Notes: generated from the letters alone by a model not told the origin. Positions 49,694-61,100 are shown, numbered from the stretch's first letter. The stretch is DNA of 64,000 nt from Pseudisothecium myosuroides (GCA_951799445.1 OX637287.1:49381724-49445723), one strand, 5' to 3'. Numbers and translations: made by a program.

Positions 49694-49733
49694 GGGTTTA
49701 GGGTTTAGGGTTCAGTTTTAGGGTTAGGGTTTA
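49694..49733 (+). repeat. interstitial telomere-like TTTAGGG tract
   Basis: GGGTTTAGGGTTTAGGG continues into degenerate TTAGGG units over about 40 bp. It is the Arabidopsis-type plant telomere repeat. It may instead be a cluster of telo-boxes in the promoter of a decayed minus-strand gene. Confidence 0.75.
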
Positions 49734-49799
49734 ATTGACCCTGTCTCTTAAACCGTCCTATTTAGATGCTTGCCAAACATGTAATCCTTGCTCATAGGT

Positions 49800-49978
49800 C
49801 TGGCTCCAACATTGTTTGGAGCAAGAAGGGTCCTCCTCTTTGTTTGTTTCCGTAGCTTCTTGTTTCTTTGGTTTCTATTGGGTTCTCTTGATTGTTCAGC
49901 CTCGCGGCTTGGTTGTCTTTGGTTCCAGGTTTTTTAATGCAATGGTTCTGCCATTTGATAAAAAAATAAAAAAAAACA
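49800..49978 (+). mobile_element. possible 3' end of a LINE-type retroelement
   Basis: A T-rich stretch ends in TTTTTTAATGCAATGG followed within 25 nt by an A-rich tail (AAAAAAATAAAAAAAAAC). Plant non-LTR retrotransposons commonly finish with a TTTAATGAAATG-like run and a poly(A) tail. No reverse transcriptase is present, so this would be a 5'-truncated copy. The evidence is compositional only. Confidence 0.3.
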
Positions 49979-50414
49979 TGTAAACCTAAAACCCAGAAAT
50001 GACGGACCCATGACCGTGCTTAGAAACAGGCGAACTGGCCTAAAACCGTGGGGTAATGGAAACTCAGATTCCTAAAGTGCACTGAGCGACAAGAAGATAG
50101 AGGGTATGAGTGGTTCCCGAATGACATCAGTGAAGATCTCAGAAAGCGTAACAAGTGACAAAAAACAGGATTGTTCATGAAATTGTGGCTTGATTCAAGA
50201 GGAAGTGACAGTTTTTTTTAATAAAGGGCAGCCGCAATCCAGGAGCCAAATTTTTTGGACATGCATTGACATGAAAACTTTGAATACAATTTTTGACATT
50301 CCAAGGATAATGCAATGCGTCGATGGGGCCAGATGCACTACTAGCTCAATAATCTCGAGAACACAAACTTTGCAATTCATTTGTCAGTTGGAATAGAAAA
50401 AAATGTAACAGTAC

Positions 50415-50706
50415 CTAGTGCGCAGTGATTCCAAGTGCCGGCGTGGATTCCGCCTCTTTTCTGAAAATACTCATCACCTGCGATGTAGTCGGGAATTTCC
50501 AGTAATGATGGCAATATTTTATAAAATTGGGCGCCCACCTTCTCAACAAAGAGAGTAAGATTCGAGCTCTGTCTGCCGGGTAGCTCGGTCAGGGTGAGTT
50601 TGTGATAGTCATTGGAGGGGCAACGGGGATAAGCTGGCCCACACTCGAACTGTTCATCAGCCGGGTAGCTGCCCGGAGCCTCGCGAGCGACCCGTCTTCC
50701 CAACAA
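50415..50706 (-). CDS. unidentified exon-like open segment
   Basis: The minus strand is open for about 97 codons and reads protein-like text (CGPAYPRCPSNDYHKLTLTE, then FVEKVGAQFYKILPSLLEIP) before a GTACTG donor at 50413-50414. Codon use is balanced and the GC content exceeds the surroundings, which suggests a real exon or gene fragment. I do not recognise the family. No partner exons could be joined, and the piece sits in the transposon-rich block, so it may be a captured or orphaned fragment. Confidence 0.35.
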
Positions 50707-51008
50707 TGGCCATTATATTGTCATGTGCCATGCACCAATCCACCACCAATTGCCGCACTGTTGAAGGTGTCCAGGGACTGCCTGTTCCTTGCTCCCTTCT
50801 GCTTTCAGCTGGCCCTCTTCAGAAACATTTGCTCTCTCTTTATTTCGTAGCACTCATGATTGTACAGTACAAGGAGCTTCAGAAGTCCTCAACACGAACA
50901 CTATTTTCATACAAAGTATTCTAAACTGAGAAAGGACAAGTGAATAGAAAAAACTTTCAAAAGAAAGTATATATTTTCCCATATATTTACATCCAAAAGG
51001 GTACAAAT

Positions 51009-52761
51009 TTAACAACACAAGCACAATACTCTAACAAACGCTATCACCAATGATTGTCCCAGTAACAAGAACCCTTGCACACATGTGCTTGGCATCCAGG
51101 ACAAGCTTGGTTTATTCTTCTGCCACAAAAAAACACAATTTGCTCTTTTATTTTCCACACTTCTTGTGCCATGTGCCGATGCCACAAGTGGAGCAAATGT
51201 GGAGTACCCCTCTGTCCGTCCAGCCCAATTAGCGACCAAATTCTTCACTAGTTGCATTTGAAAACTCAAATGAGTCAAAGGCTCCTCAAACAATCTAAAA
51301 CTAGTGTCACTGTAAATTATCCAAGCATTGCATATAGTTGTTTCTAACAAGTAGAAAAATAATCTATACCACCACTTATGACTTCTAGTGAGACATGAAT
51401 ACCACCCTCGCAATTGATCAGCACTATCAATCCCCCTCATGTTCCTAGTATATTGCAAATGCATGGCCCCGGTCACTATTTTTTTTTCTTCCCTCTAATT
51501 TTCCTATATACAAATTGTTTTGAACTAGGTGGAGAGAGTGGTTCCGCATGTGTAGATAAGAGGACAACGACATTCTTGTCCTTCCAAATTGCACAACAGA
51601 TGTTCCCTTCCTCATGTAGTCGATAATCGATCCACCCATAGTGTTCTTTCTTTGTTCTTTCTTTTGCATACATAGCCTTTGGTACATCTTTCCTGTTTGC
51701 TCTCAAAGTGCATGTGGCCATGATGCCATTTTCCAATAAATCTATGAATAAAGGGACTGAGGTGAAGAAATTGTCTGTTGTGACAATATGGCCTCCACTA
51801 GAAGAAATCTGCGTAGGCCTCAACAAAATCTACATGACGTGCTTGTTGAGGCAAACACAAAATCTGCGTTGAAATGCAAAAAAAACACAGATTTTGCGTT
51901 TGCCTCAACAAACACGTCATGCAGTTTTTGTTGAGGCAAACACAGATTTCTTCTAGTGCTCTGTCACCCAAATCTTTCAAAAGACTTTTGACAACATGCC
52001 GTCCTTGAAGTCCTTTGCCTTTTCTTGTTTTCTACTACGTGTGCCAAGAAGGTTTGAATTGGCCATTTCTTCTTTGTAGTCACTATCATGTGGATTGCCT
52101 TCTTTGCCACAGTACATCTGGAAATTCCAGACATACTTCGATAAAGCATCCACTGTCGCCCACACTTTAATGCCAAAATGAACAAGTTTGTTGGGCATGT
52201 ACTGTCGAAGCCCGATCTCTTTTTCCTCGTCTTCCGCCGCACCTGCCACCTTTTCCCCCTTCTGCCGCATTTGAAGTTGCCACAGCCCTCGCGCGAAGCC
52301 GCCCAACAGTCTAAAACTCCAACTCCGATAGGGTTGAGTTGGAATCGGAGTGAGCATTGGTCCTCCTAGACCTAGAACAGGGAGCGCCGTCTATTGGCCA
52401 TCACTGTTGGAATGTTGCTGTCAGTTTCTTCGGAGGACAAGCACGAGGTAGGCATCAGATCGTCACTGCTGCTCAATACGTCAAAGTAGTCTTCTATTGA
52501 AGAGGGGTGTCCGTCATAAAGAAGGTCGGGAGAGTCCTCTCTAGTACTGGGTGCAGGTAAAATTGCCGCAAGCTCTTCTTCTCCTCTACGTTCCTGTGTA
52601 GCTTTTTTCTTTTGGTGACATTGCTGCACGTGATTACGGTGGACAGCTCCTATGCAAACTTCTTCTTCCTCACCATTTTCATATCTCAGCATAATGAACT
52701 TCTGTTGTGTGTTGCCGTCCACTCTCTCGTTGACAATGTATGCAAGGCTCCAGTGGTCCAT
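51009..52761 (-). pseudogene. piggyBac-type transposase (DDE_Tnp_1_7), degenerate
   Basis: Several minus-strand segments carry piggyBac transposase landmarks in order: an acidic N-terminal part (from MDHWSL, 52761), LRQYMPNKLVHFGIKVWATV, then the catalytic block VTTDNFFTSVPLF, and the second block MRGIDSADQLRGWYS with its Asp pair, followed by the aromatic WWYRLFFYLLE region. Breaks: a stop and a missing stretch between the acidic N-terminus and QYMPNK, where about 200 residues of the core are normally found; a 163-bp CACTA MITE between GDR and GHIVTTDN; and loss of one A in an A9 run near 51479-51487 that ends the frame after KKKK. The first catalytic Asp could not be located surely, and the Cys-rich tail is in an uncertain frame. 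A TTAA lies at 52775-52778, 14 nt before the start codon, but ends matching the CCCCTAA family were not found. Confidence 0.85.
51796..51958. mobile_element. CACTA MITE inserted in the transposase, 3-bp target duplication
   Basis: A 163-bp near-palindrome starts CACTAGAAGAAATCTG and ends with its exact reverse complement CAGATTTCTTCTAGTG. Internal arms repeat TTGTTGAGGCAAACACA. The trinucleotide CTC is duplicated on both sides (51793-51795 and 51959-51961). CACTA ends and a 3-bp duplication define the En/Spm (CACTA) superfamily. Without the insert and one CTC, the flanking transposase frame is continuous, so insertion occurred into a then-open frame. Confidence 0.93.
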
Positions 52762-52852
52762 GTCTTCTGCAGGGTTAATAGGGTTTTCTAGAAGTTGATT
52801 TCACTGCACTCTGACGACTTCTGGACAGCGCAACGGAGGCTCTATTTTATCC

Positions 52853-53152
52853 TTGCCACCAGAAGAGAGTAAGCGGGTTCCATCTCTCACCTTCTGTGTC
52901 TCGCTGGCGTTGCTTCCGCAGGTCCGCTACAAATCGCTATCCCCGTTAGCTCCATCAAAGTTGGAGAAAGCCTACATTCCGCCATTGGTACTGACGTACT
53001 GGCGCCTGCCTCCTTCACCGGCAATTGCTCCCAGTCGGAAATCCCCCTGCCTGCCAGCGGAGGACTTGTTTCGAGCGTCGTTGGAGGTTGCAAAGAAGTA
53101 TGGGTGGCTTGCTGCGGACGTCTGCAACAAGCCAAACTTTTCAACCTCATGA
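52853..53152 (+). CDS. unidentified ORF, weak
   Basis: An open frame of 99 codons, or an exon from an acceptor TTGCTTCCGCAG at 52921, reads VRYKSLSPLAPSKLEK and later SLEVAKKYGWLAADVCNK before a stop. It is GC-richer than the surroundings but matches no family I know. The opposite strand is also open, so coding sense is unproven. Confidence 0.2.
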   Translation: MPPEESKRVPSLTFCVSLALLPQVRYKSLSPLAPSKLEKAYIPPLVLTYWRLPPSPAIAPSRKSPCLPAEDLFRASLEVAKKYGWLAADVCNKPNFSTS

Positions 53153-53219
53153 TGATTCCCACGCTCTAATTTCGGGAATGGGAAGATCTGATAACTCAAG
53201 ACATTGTAAATTTCTTTGA

Positions 53220-55850
53220 AAACCCCTTGTGCATGACCCTCTAGCCTTGTTTTAGACCACCCTAGCAATTTCAAAGCCCAAGTGCACCATTACAAGCGGA
53301 GGTGCCGTGGGGAGGTATCAAAAGCTTCACTCTTGTCTCTCTTTAGTTTAGGAAGGCTCATCAAGTAACTCTCATCTAGCATCCCTAGGAGGTATTGTAC
53401 TTGCCATTTCCTTGCTTTCTACTATATAATGAGATGCGTTGCTATAATCCCAGCTTACATTACACCATTGAAGATAGTGAGGGGGAGGAGGAAGATGGGA
53501 CTCATACTGCGTTTTTCTTCTAGCTTTTGGCATGGTTTCAACTGCGTTTTCTTCTTAAGAGATGCACAAAAAAGAGTGTTGTTGTTGTACTTCACTAGTT
53601 AGAGGATTGCTTGTATCTCTTTTGTTTCCAAGGTGCTCAGCAGCTTGGCAAGCGGTTTCTCTACTTGTTTGATTCCTTGCATTCATTTCAGCTCTGTGTT
53701 GTCGTAGTAGGGTGGGTCCTGCAGCCGGCATTTGTTGCCGCTCTTATGGCATTTTGAGCAATAGCATAGTACAGAATATATAAGCGCCATCACTTGCAAT
53801 TATGAATTCAACCGCTTCAAGTCTCAGTTGAATGCAGATGTTCTTCGGGGAGGAACAGTGACAAACTGCCTTGAGCCAACGACTGAAGTTCCCACCACCA
53901 TGAACTGCCCCTGCGGTGACTTGGTAGCATGGCCATCTCATTTTTTTTCATAATTCTACAGAATTTTTGGCTGTCGGGCTGTTCCAGAGTTGTTGACAAA
54001 TTTCTCAAATTCTACTACCACAATTATGCATTTGGTCAGGTTGTGTGCCCGAGAGTTTGCTGCATACCATACTGGTTTATTGCTCTAATCTAAATTAGTT
54101 TGAGACAAATCTCGTTGTTCCATGTGCACTTAGCATCACACTGTTCAGAATTTGGCTATCCAATTATGAAAAAAAGATTTGGATGAAAAATCCTTTTATT
54201 TTTCCGTCTACGATCAGAAATTCTCATCCAAGCGCCACGGAATGGCTCTGGTGTCGCTTCTGGATTAAGGTATGTTCGCACTTGGTGTTTGGAGTTTAAA
54301 GGTATGTTTGCACTTGGTGTTAAAGAGTGTTGGTACTGAGGGTCTTAGGAACGAATTTAGACCTACTACTGGACCGGATTCACATTGCAATCATCACCTC
54401 TAACTCCAAGTGCAAACATACCATTTAGTGTCTCTTTTTTTTAGCAACATAACCCTCTGTCTAGGGTTTTTTTTGGCCATGTATTAGTTTGCTGGCTTTG
54501 CTACATAGGCCAATTTTTGTAGGGACAACAGAAAAAGTTAGAATCTAGCGGGTCAAATAAATTTTTGCTTAAAATAAAAATCCTACCTTTATCAAACAAT
54601 TTTAGGCTTGTTTAGGCAGGTGCCTCCAAAATTTAGCCAACACAATTGATCTACATGATAGTGATTAGAATTAATCATAAATTAAAACTCAATTTGTAGA
54701 AGGGATGTTAGAAGAAGGTTTAACTAAGAACGGTATATAAGAAATGCAACACCAAACTCTATTAGACCAAATTTGGGTGCTTCAAGGAGTTTTGTTCTGG
54801 TTTTTTTCAAATTGCGCACGGATTTTGGTCCCTCATTGCACACCCTTTATGATTAATTCTATTGTTCAAAAAATCCTAGTGATGGGAGTCTAGTGTACAC
54901 CTTTTGAAGGTTTAGGTTCACATAAACTTAGTTAAATTTTAACTTGGTAGATTTAGAAGAAATTTATCCTTTGAGTTCTATATGTTTTTTTGAAGTACAA
55001 CAAATTTTGCTGATATATCTTTGAGCAAAAATACAGTGCTTATCTCAAATTCAACAAAGGTTTAAAAGAAAAGATTTAAGCATTATTTGGGTTGATTGAT
55101 ATTTTATTGGGGCAGAACATCTTCCTAAAGCAATTTGTTGATTTATAATTTAGAGCTTGGATTTGTATTAAGAGCTCTTAGGAGGTAAAATATAACCGAT
55201 ATAAATGATATAAGAAATATTTCAAATATTAGAGTTTGCTCACACAAAGAATATATTCACACTAAATGAAGGTGCCTAAATATTAACTTCATTATTTAAA
55301 ACATAAACTATGTAAGAATAAATATTTGCCTCGAAAATTAAGGAAAGAACTCTAACCTTCAAGGTACAAGTAAGAATATAAACAAGTATTATATTCTGAA
55401 ACCACCATTATCTTATTTTCAACATGTTTATGTATTTGATTTATAGATGCTCCTATAATCAATTGTTAGTGAACTAAGATGACTTATCAATCTACTAAGA
55501 TGAACTTTATAAATGCATATCTCTTCATTTTTTGAGCTTATATCTTTTGTGTTCACTTGAATAGGCCTTCTTTTCTAATTGAACATGACTCCTTCATCCG
55601 AGCTTAAGTCAAAGCTACAATTGGCCAAATAGCTCATGTGATCACTCAAGTGATGGTCTCCAAGGTTTCACTTGGTTTTAGAATCCCTACATTCCTTAAA
55701 CTCAATGCCAAGAATAGCTACATTGGCTCCCTTTTGCAACCACACAAAATCCAAAGAGATGAAAACATATTTTATTTTATTTTTTTTGAACCATCTTTTT
55801 CACTATTTTCTTGAGTTTTGCTTCATATGTTCTTGCAACTTCTCTTGTCC
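53220..55850. other. intergenic, mostly AT-rich
   Basis: No supported gene. One small inverted-repeat element lies at 54301-54422. The rest shows no protein-like frame or repeat ends. Confidence 0.35.
54301..54422. mobile_element. small MITE, about 122 bp
   Basis: The left end GGTATGTTTGCACTTGGTGTTA is matched by the right end reading inwards GGTATGTTTGCACTTGGAGTTA, giving a 22-bp terminal repeat with one mismatch. An extra partial copy of the left end lies at 54270. No clear target duplication could be read, so the superfamily is unassigned. Confidence 0.65.
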
Positions 55851-55955
55851 CAAGGCATTCTTTTGCTTCTGGATTAGTATTGAGGTGAGTCTTGCTAAAA
55901 AAGTTATGTCCCTGCTAATTTGATTATTGAAAATTGTGTTCAGGTTCCATATTAA

Positions 55956-57960
55956 CCCCTAAACGATGTTGGGTTCTTGTATACAAGCTCATACTCCATG
56001 GTATTCTGAAGGCAACTGTTGTGCAAGGACCATTTTGGTAGCCAAGACCACGTGTGTTCGAGGTGGAATTTTTTCACAGCAAGCACTCGCAAGTGTGCCA
56101 CACAGTTGCTCAATCAAAACTGGATTTCACAAAAGCAAGCTCCATGGAGAATTTTGTGAATGTAAATGGGTGCTTGACCTTCTATACACGAAGTCTGTAG
56201 AGTAGAGTGGGGTTTTCAAAGGACAAATGCGTCAGCTGAATCAGATCGCACGCGTGGTCCTTAGCTTCTGCACCAGTTGCCAGGTAAGTATGCACCGGAA
56301 GCACTGGTCGCTGGCTATGGTGGGAAGTTTCACTATGCGGGAGACTTTGTAGATTCGATTGTGCAAGACATGTAGGGTGGGTGGTGCACCCAAATCATTG
56401 CCATAGATGACAAGGCTCGCCCGGGTGAGGCGCAGTTTCGGCCGAAGCTCTTGCTGAGGGAGGTTATTAAGGCTTACTGTGGTTTTCAAGTTGCCTCCCC
56501 CAATGACAACCCCGAAAGTATTGGTACCATGTTCTTCTAATTGGTACACTAGCTACGAATGAACAACGCAGTAGAGATTGAGATTGAGCCAAGAAATAAA
56601 AGTCAACAAACCTCCGTGATGTTGCACTAGAAACGAACCTCGTTTGTTGAACTCTTTTGCATTGAAGTTTCATCAAATTTCACTCAGTTTGAATCAACCC
56701 TCGGAGATCGCAAGTTAACAAAATCAGTCCACCCTAAGAGAAAAACGCAGATAGACCTACTCAGAGAAGATACCATAAAGATCCAATTTTGATCGAAGCT
56801 GAAAATAGAACCTGCAACCTTGGAATGCAATGAACCAGACAAATTTTCATGTATAGCTTAATCCTTGCAAGTCTCATGGAAACAACATACAAGCTTGTTG
56901 TCACGAACTTGCCCACCTAGTAAGGTGCTCGCTAGCCGATCATGAAAAAATGCCCATATAGACAAACCTCTGAGTAATGACGGTCATAAGCAGTATGCTT
57001 AGGTAGACTAGTATAATTTACGCAAGTGATTAGTGGATGCTTCACCAAATACTTGGCAATCTTCTGAGCATTGGCCTGATCTTCGAAAGTGAACAGAAGC
57101 AAAGTGATAGTTTCAGAAGGTCGTCACTAAATCGTTCAACTCCTACCAGCAGCAGTAACATCGAGCTTAACGTACTGAGTGGGTTAAAGAGCAAAACGCA
57201 GAAGATGAACGCTGAAACAATGATCGAAGATCAATGATCGTTGACAAAACAAATGATCATTTTATATCAGTCTCTGCTCGAAAGCAAAAGCACCTGCTTG
57301 TCATTTCACGAGCTCTCATTCCATACTTAAATTTTCGTATTACAGAGCATATTCTGCAATCGTAAACAGTTCTACTTCGAAATTGACGTTGTCACATCAG
57401 TGTTCACTGAGAGATGTTGCATGCGTTGGACTAAGCCCTGGTCATTATCATGCAGGAAGCAAGACGTACTTCTCGGACCATCAATCTTTGAGGTGACCAA
57501 ATTGAAAGTACTTTTGCTTGAACGGCGATTGAACGGTGATTGAAGAAGAAGACTACTCAAAGAAAAAGAGATCTCACCGAATTGGCAAATTGTGAGAGAA
57601 GTCGCAACAATAATCTGTGAATGCACCTAAATCTTGAGGTGAGCATCGTGGTGAGAAGTTCTCTAACCACCGTAAACCAGCGAAACCGGTCACTAGTCTG
57701 TTACAGCCTGACACCCCACGGCAACGTATTTGCATCACAGGAGATAAGATCTTGCAGGGAATACGCTGTTTGCTCACTTCCAGTGAGTAGAGATTCCTCA
57801 TCAAATCTCTGAATTTTTCAAAAAAAAATTCTAAATTTTCCTGACACTGATGCCCACAATATTCGAGTTGCAAGTATTTGCAAATACTTGCATTCTCAAT
57901 GTGTTATTAGGTGAATACTGCAAACCGTAGGCCACTGGTGGCTCCAACATCGTTTAGGGG
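55956..57960. mobile_element. 2.0-kb piggyBac-like element inserted in zinc-finger C
   Basis: The element begins CCCCTAAACGATGTTGG and ends with the exact reverse complement, a 17-bp terminal inverted repeat. It is flanked by TTAA on both sides (55952-55955 and 57961-57964). Copy B shows the corresponding uninterrupted site CCATATTGAGGTGG, so the insertion boundary is exact. The internal 2 kb carries no recognisable transposase. It holds a 102-codon minus-strand frame (56241-56549) of unknown origin. The 5-bp core CCCCTAAA of the ends is shared with the other TTAA elements in the window. Confidence 0.85.
56241..56549 (-). CDS. unidentified ORF inside the piggyBac-like element
   Basis: A 102-codon frame opens MYQLEEHGTNTFGVVIGGGN and continues with LRLTRASLVIYGNDLGAP. 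It has balanced amino acid composition and is the longest frame in the element. It does not resemble piggyBac transposase, so it could be a captured host fragment, a decayed transposase remnant, or chance. No splice partners were found. Confidence 0.3.
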   Translation of the reverse strand: MYQLEEHGTNTFGVVIGGGNLKTTVSLNNLPQQELRPKLRLTRASLVIYGNDLGAPPTLHVLHNRIYKVSRIVKLPTIASDQCFRCILTWQLVQKLRTTRAI

Positions 57961-58147
57961 TTAAGGTGGATGTGCGAGACCATGAGAAGTTGTGTGGGGA
58001 GCCCATTGTTTGCTCAGGCTGTGGCATGAAGTTTGCATTTAAGTGTAACCTTGTTGCGCACAAGCGCAGTCGTCACCCGGTACGCCAAGTTGATGTGTCC
58101 GAGGAGAATAAAGAAAGATCATTCCAATTCAAACATCAAATAGTGTA

Positions 58148-61100
58148 ATTTACAAGTATTCTTTTGAAAGCAGGGCAAGCTTACCATTAACACATATCAC
58201 CTCTTTCTAGGATCTGTAAGTTTCTTTGCTACCAACATCTCCTGATCCACAGTGAGTGCGTACTAGGTAAGTCAAATTTGGAGCTTGCTTGTGGAAAACA
58301 AAGTTCCATAATGCATGCAGTGAAGAATGTACTTTTCTGCAACTTCCTCCAATTTTGAGTTATAATACACATTAACTTCTTTACTCTCAATTGAGTATTT
58401 GACAATTGATACGGATCTGAAGTAATCTGTTCTGTTGCAGATCTGATTTGCTTCTTTCTGGGGTACACTAGTATTTATCTTATCTATTGACCCTGCGGAT
58501 CAGATATCTGGGCTACAAAATGTACAATCTGTAATTTACCGACAGTCAACTTCTCCAGAATGGTGTGGTAATAAACATATCAAAATGGAGTATTTCTTAA
58601 CCTCAATGGATCCCATTTCCATAGAGATGGCAGCAAAGTATTAGATGTGGGGAGCATGTTTATATCTCGTAATTAATCTTGTTCATTATTGTTCATTATT
58701 TTCAGCATTCTAACGTCCCTTTCATAATTAACCATGATTGAACAAGATTTGACCATTGAGGTTAAGTCTAGTAAACAAGATAGTAGAGCCTTGTCGTGAG
58801 AATAACATCCCTTGCCTCTTGCCAAAGATTTGACATGTTGTCTTTCATAACGAGGCTCTTCTTTCATGTTTCCTAGTTCATTTCCTGTACATTCTGTACA
58901 TTCTAGAAGCTACAACATAGCGCAGTATAGATTATGATCAAGAGTTAAATGCAGTGAGCACTTGAGGCCGTCCAAGTCACATTCAAGCCGCGCTTCGTTC
59001 AGTACTCCATCGACTGCAATGGATTCTAGAGCAGGAGCCCTACACCCGAAGAGATAAACTGTGCCAACAGTACTCTGGCAGAAACCCACATTCCATTCTG
59101 CTCCAGCTTCTTGTTCCCTCGACACCCCAGATTGAAATCTCTTGAGATCAATCGTCTACTGTTGATAGTACATTAGAAGGAAACTTCGTAGAATGATTTG
59201 GTCCCTGAGTCTCATTCAGTTTCCAAGTAGTTGACCGACAAATTATCAAAACTCAATACACTTATCAAGTCAGATTCAGAGTTTGTGTTGGTGAGAGATT
59301 TGTTGTCACAAAATAAATTTGCCATCATTCAAAACCAATGTTTGTGGTGAGGAGAAGCGTAACATACATTTTGGAGTCCTAGGGAAGTGGATACCTGGAT
59401 TCCATGTGTCTTTTTTTTCAATTTTGATACCGAAGGGCTCGGCTTGCTGCGAGTAGGAAGTTGTAAGTACTGTACAATGGGGGGACAAAAGTCTTGTCGC
59501 TCCCTTTTGTTCCCGCACAAACACCTCCATTTTCAAACACCGTTTTTCACAATTTTTATGCAATTCTTGCATCATTGCATTCCTATGTAGTACTGATCAT
59601 GCATACCAAATTTCAACTTCAAAAAAGCAAAACTCCATTTTGGGTGAATTTTTAAAGTCAATTTTTGTGGTTTTACATAGTATTTTATTGAAAACAATTA
59701 ATGGTGAATTTTTATATTCAATTGTGTAGATATGTAGAGAACATCCATACGCACATCTTTCCTTCAACAAGCATCTCCAAAAAGAATTCACAATTCCTTC
59801 TATAGAGAATTCAATATTGCAGTGACAATGTCCTAATTTTAGAAAATAGGTATATTTTTATTATAATTAGATTGTGCTATTTAATCCTCACATTGTAACT
59901 AACTTTGTACATTTGAGCATGATGGTACAATTGCTTTGCCAAAATCTAATTATAATTAAAAAAATATCTATTTTCCAAAATTAGGACATTGTCACCGCAG
60001 CATTGAATTCTCCATAGAAGGAATTGTGAATTTTTTTTGGAGATGCTTGTTGAAGGAAAGATGTGCATATGGATGTTCCCTACATATCTACACAGTTGAA
60101 TATAAAAATTTACCATTGATTGTTTCAATAAAATACTATGTAAAACCACAAAAATTGACTTTAAAAATTCACCCAAAATGGAGTTTTGCTTTTTTGAAGT
60201 TGAAATTTGGTATGCATGATCAATACTACATAGGAATGCAATGATGCAAGAATTGCATAAAAATTGTGAAAAACGGTGTTTAAAAATGGGGGTGTTTGTG
60301 CGGGAACAAAAGGGGGCGACAAGACTTTTGTCCCCCATTGTATAGTACAGTTGGCTTCAAATACGTTACCCTTGGATTGTGTCATAAATCGTGCAAAGGT
60401 AGTAAGCCATTGAAACTTATTGGGTTCTTTCCGGACAAAATAGAAAGGAACACTAATAATGAAATTAAACAGAGATATGTATCCCGTGAGTCATGGAACT
60501 CACTCTAATTCTTATTTGTTGACAATTAGTTATCTAGTATTCATGTTGGATATTAATTTAGTGCAAAGTTTACCATCTTGATTCTAACGTAGCTTTTTTG
60601 GTAAAAATTTAGTTGAAAGTTTGTGTTTGTGTTCACTTTCTCACTTAGTGTTGGCAACATTACCAAATGAATGTTGTTGCCATTTAGTGTTAGATTTTGT
60701 AATTAGTATTGTAAACACTAAATTTCATTATGTACATGAACTCATCTTTTGGTTGCTAACTTAACATTATTCACCATTGTTATACGGGTCCCTTTTGCAT
60801 TCTTGAAAAGGGGACTATTCAACAATGAATAAATAATATAAAACAAATTGATTCTAAAGCAAGTTCTTGCGAGCTTGCTATGTTTTTGCTTTCCTTGTAA
60901 ATCAATATAACTTAACTCCATGCATAGGTATATAGGCAAGGATACCTTTATTTCAAGGATCCAAAGAAAGAAGCTCAAAGAGCCGGTTAACCTTGAAATG
61001 TTGATGTAGCAAAATTGTGGGTGATGAATGGTCAACCAAACATTGATCTAATTGAAAAATGGATGATTTTGATTCAATTTTTGTCTCAAGAGTTTTTTGA

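Larger units (their letters stand above)
55856..58147 (+). pseudogene. zinc-finger copy C, only the last exon, split by a transposon
   Basis: Homology to zinc-finger B resumes inside its last intron (about 55856), includes the acceptor TTCAG and the first bases of the last exon from 55944, and is interrupted at codon ATT by the element 55956-57960. It then continues from 57965 to the stop at 58147 with the third and fourth finger halves (VDVRDHEKLC, VCSGCGMKFAFKCNLVAH) intact. Everything upstream, including fingers one and two, is absent. It is non-functional as a zinc-finger gene. A three-base gain adds Ser before EENKERSF. Confidence 0.85.

Noticed and set aside
59597..60244. Mirrored ORFs on both strands
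   Set aside because: Produced by the inverted arms of the foldback element; not genes.
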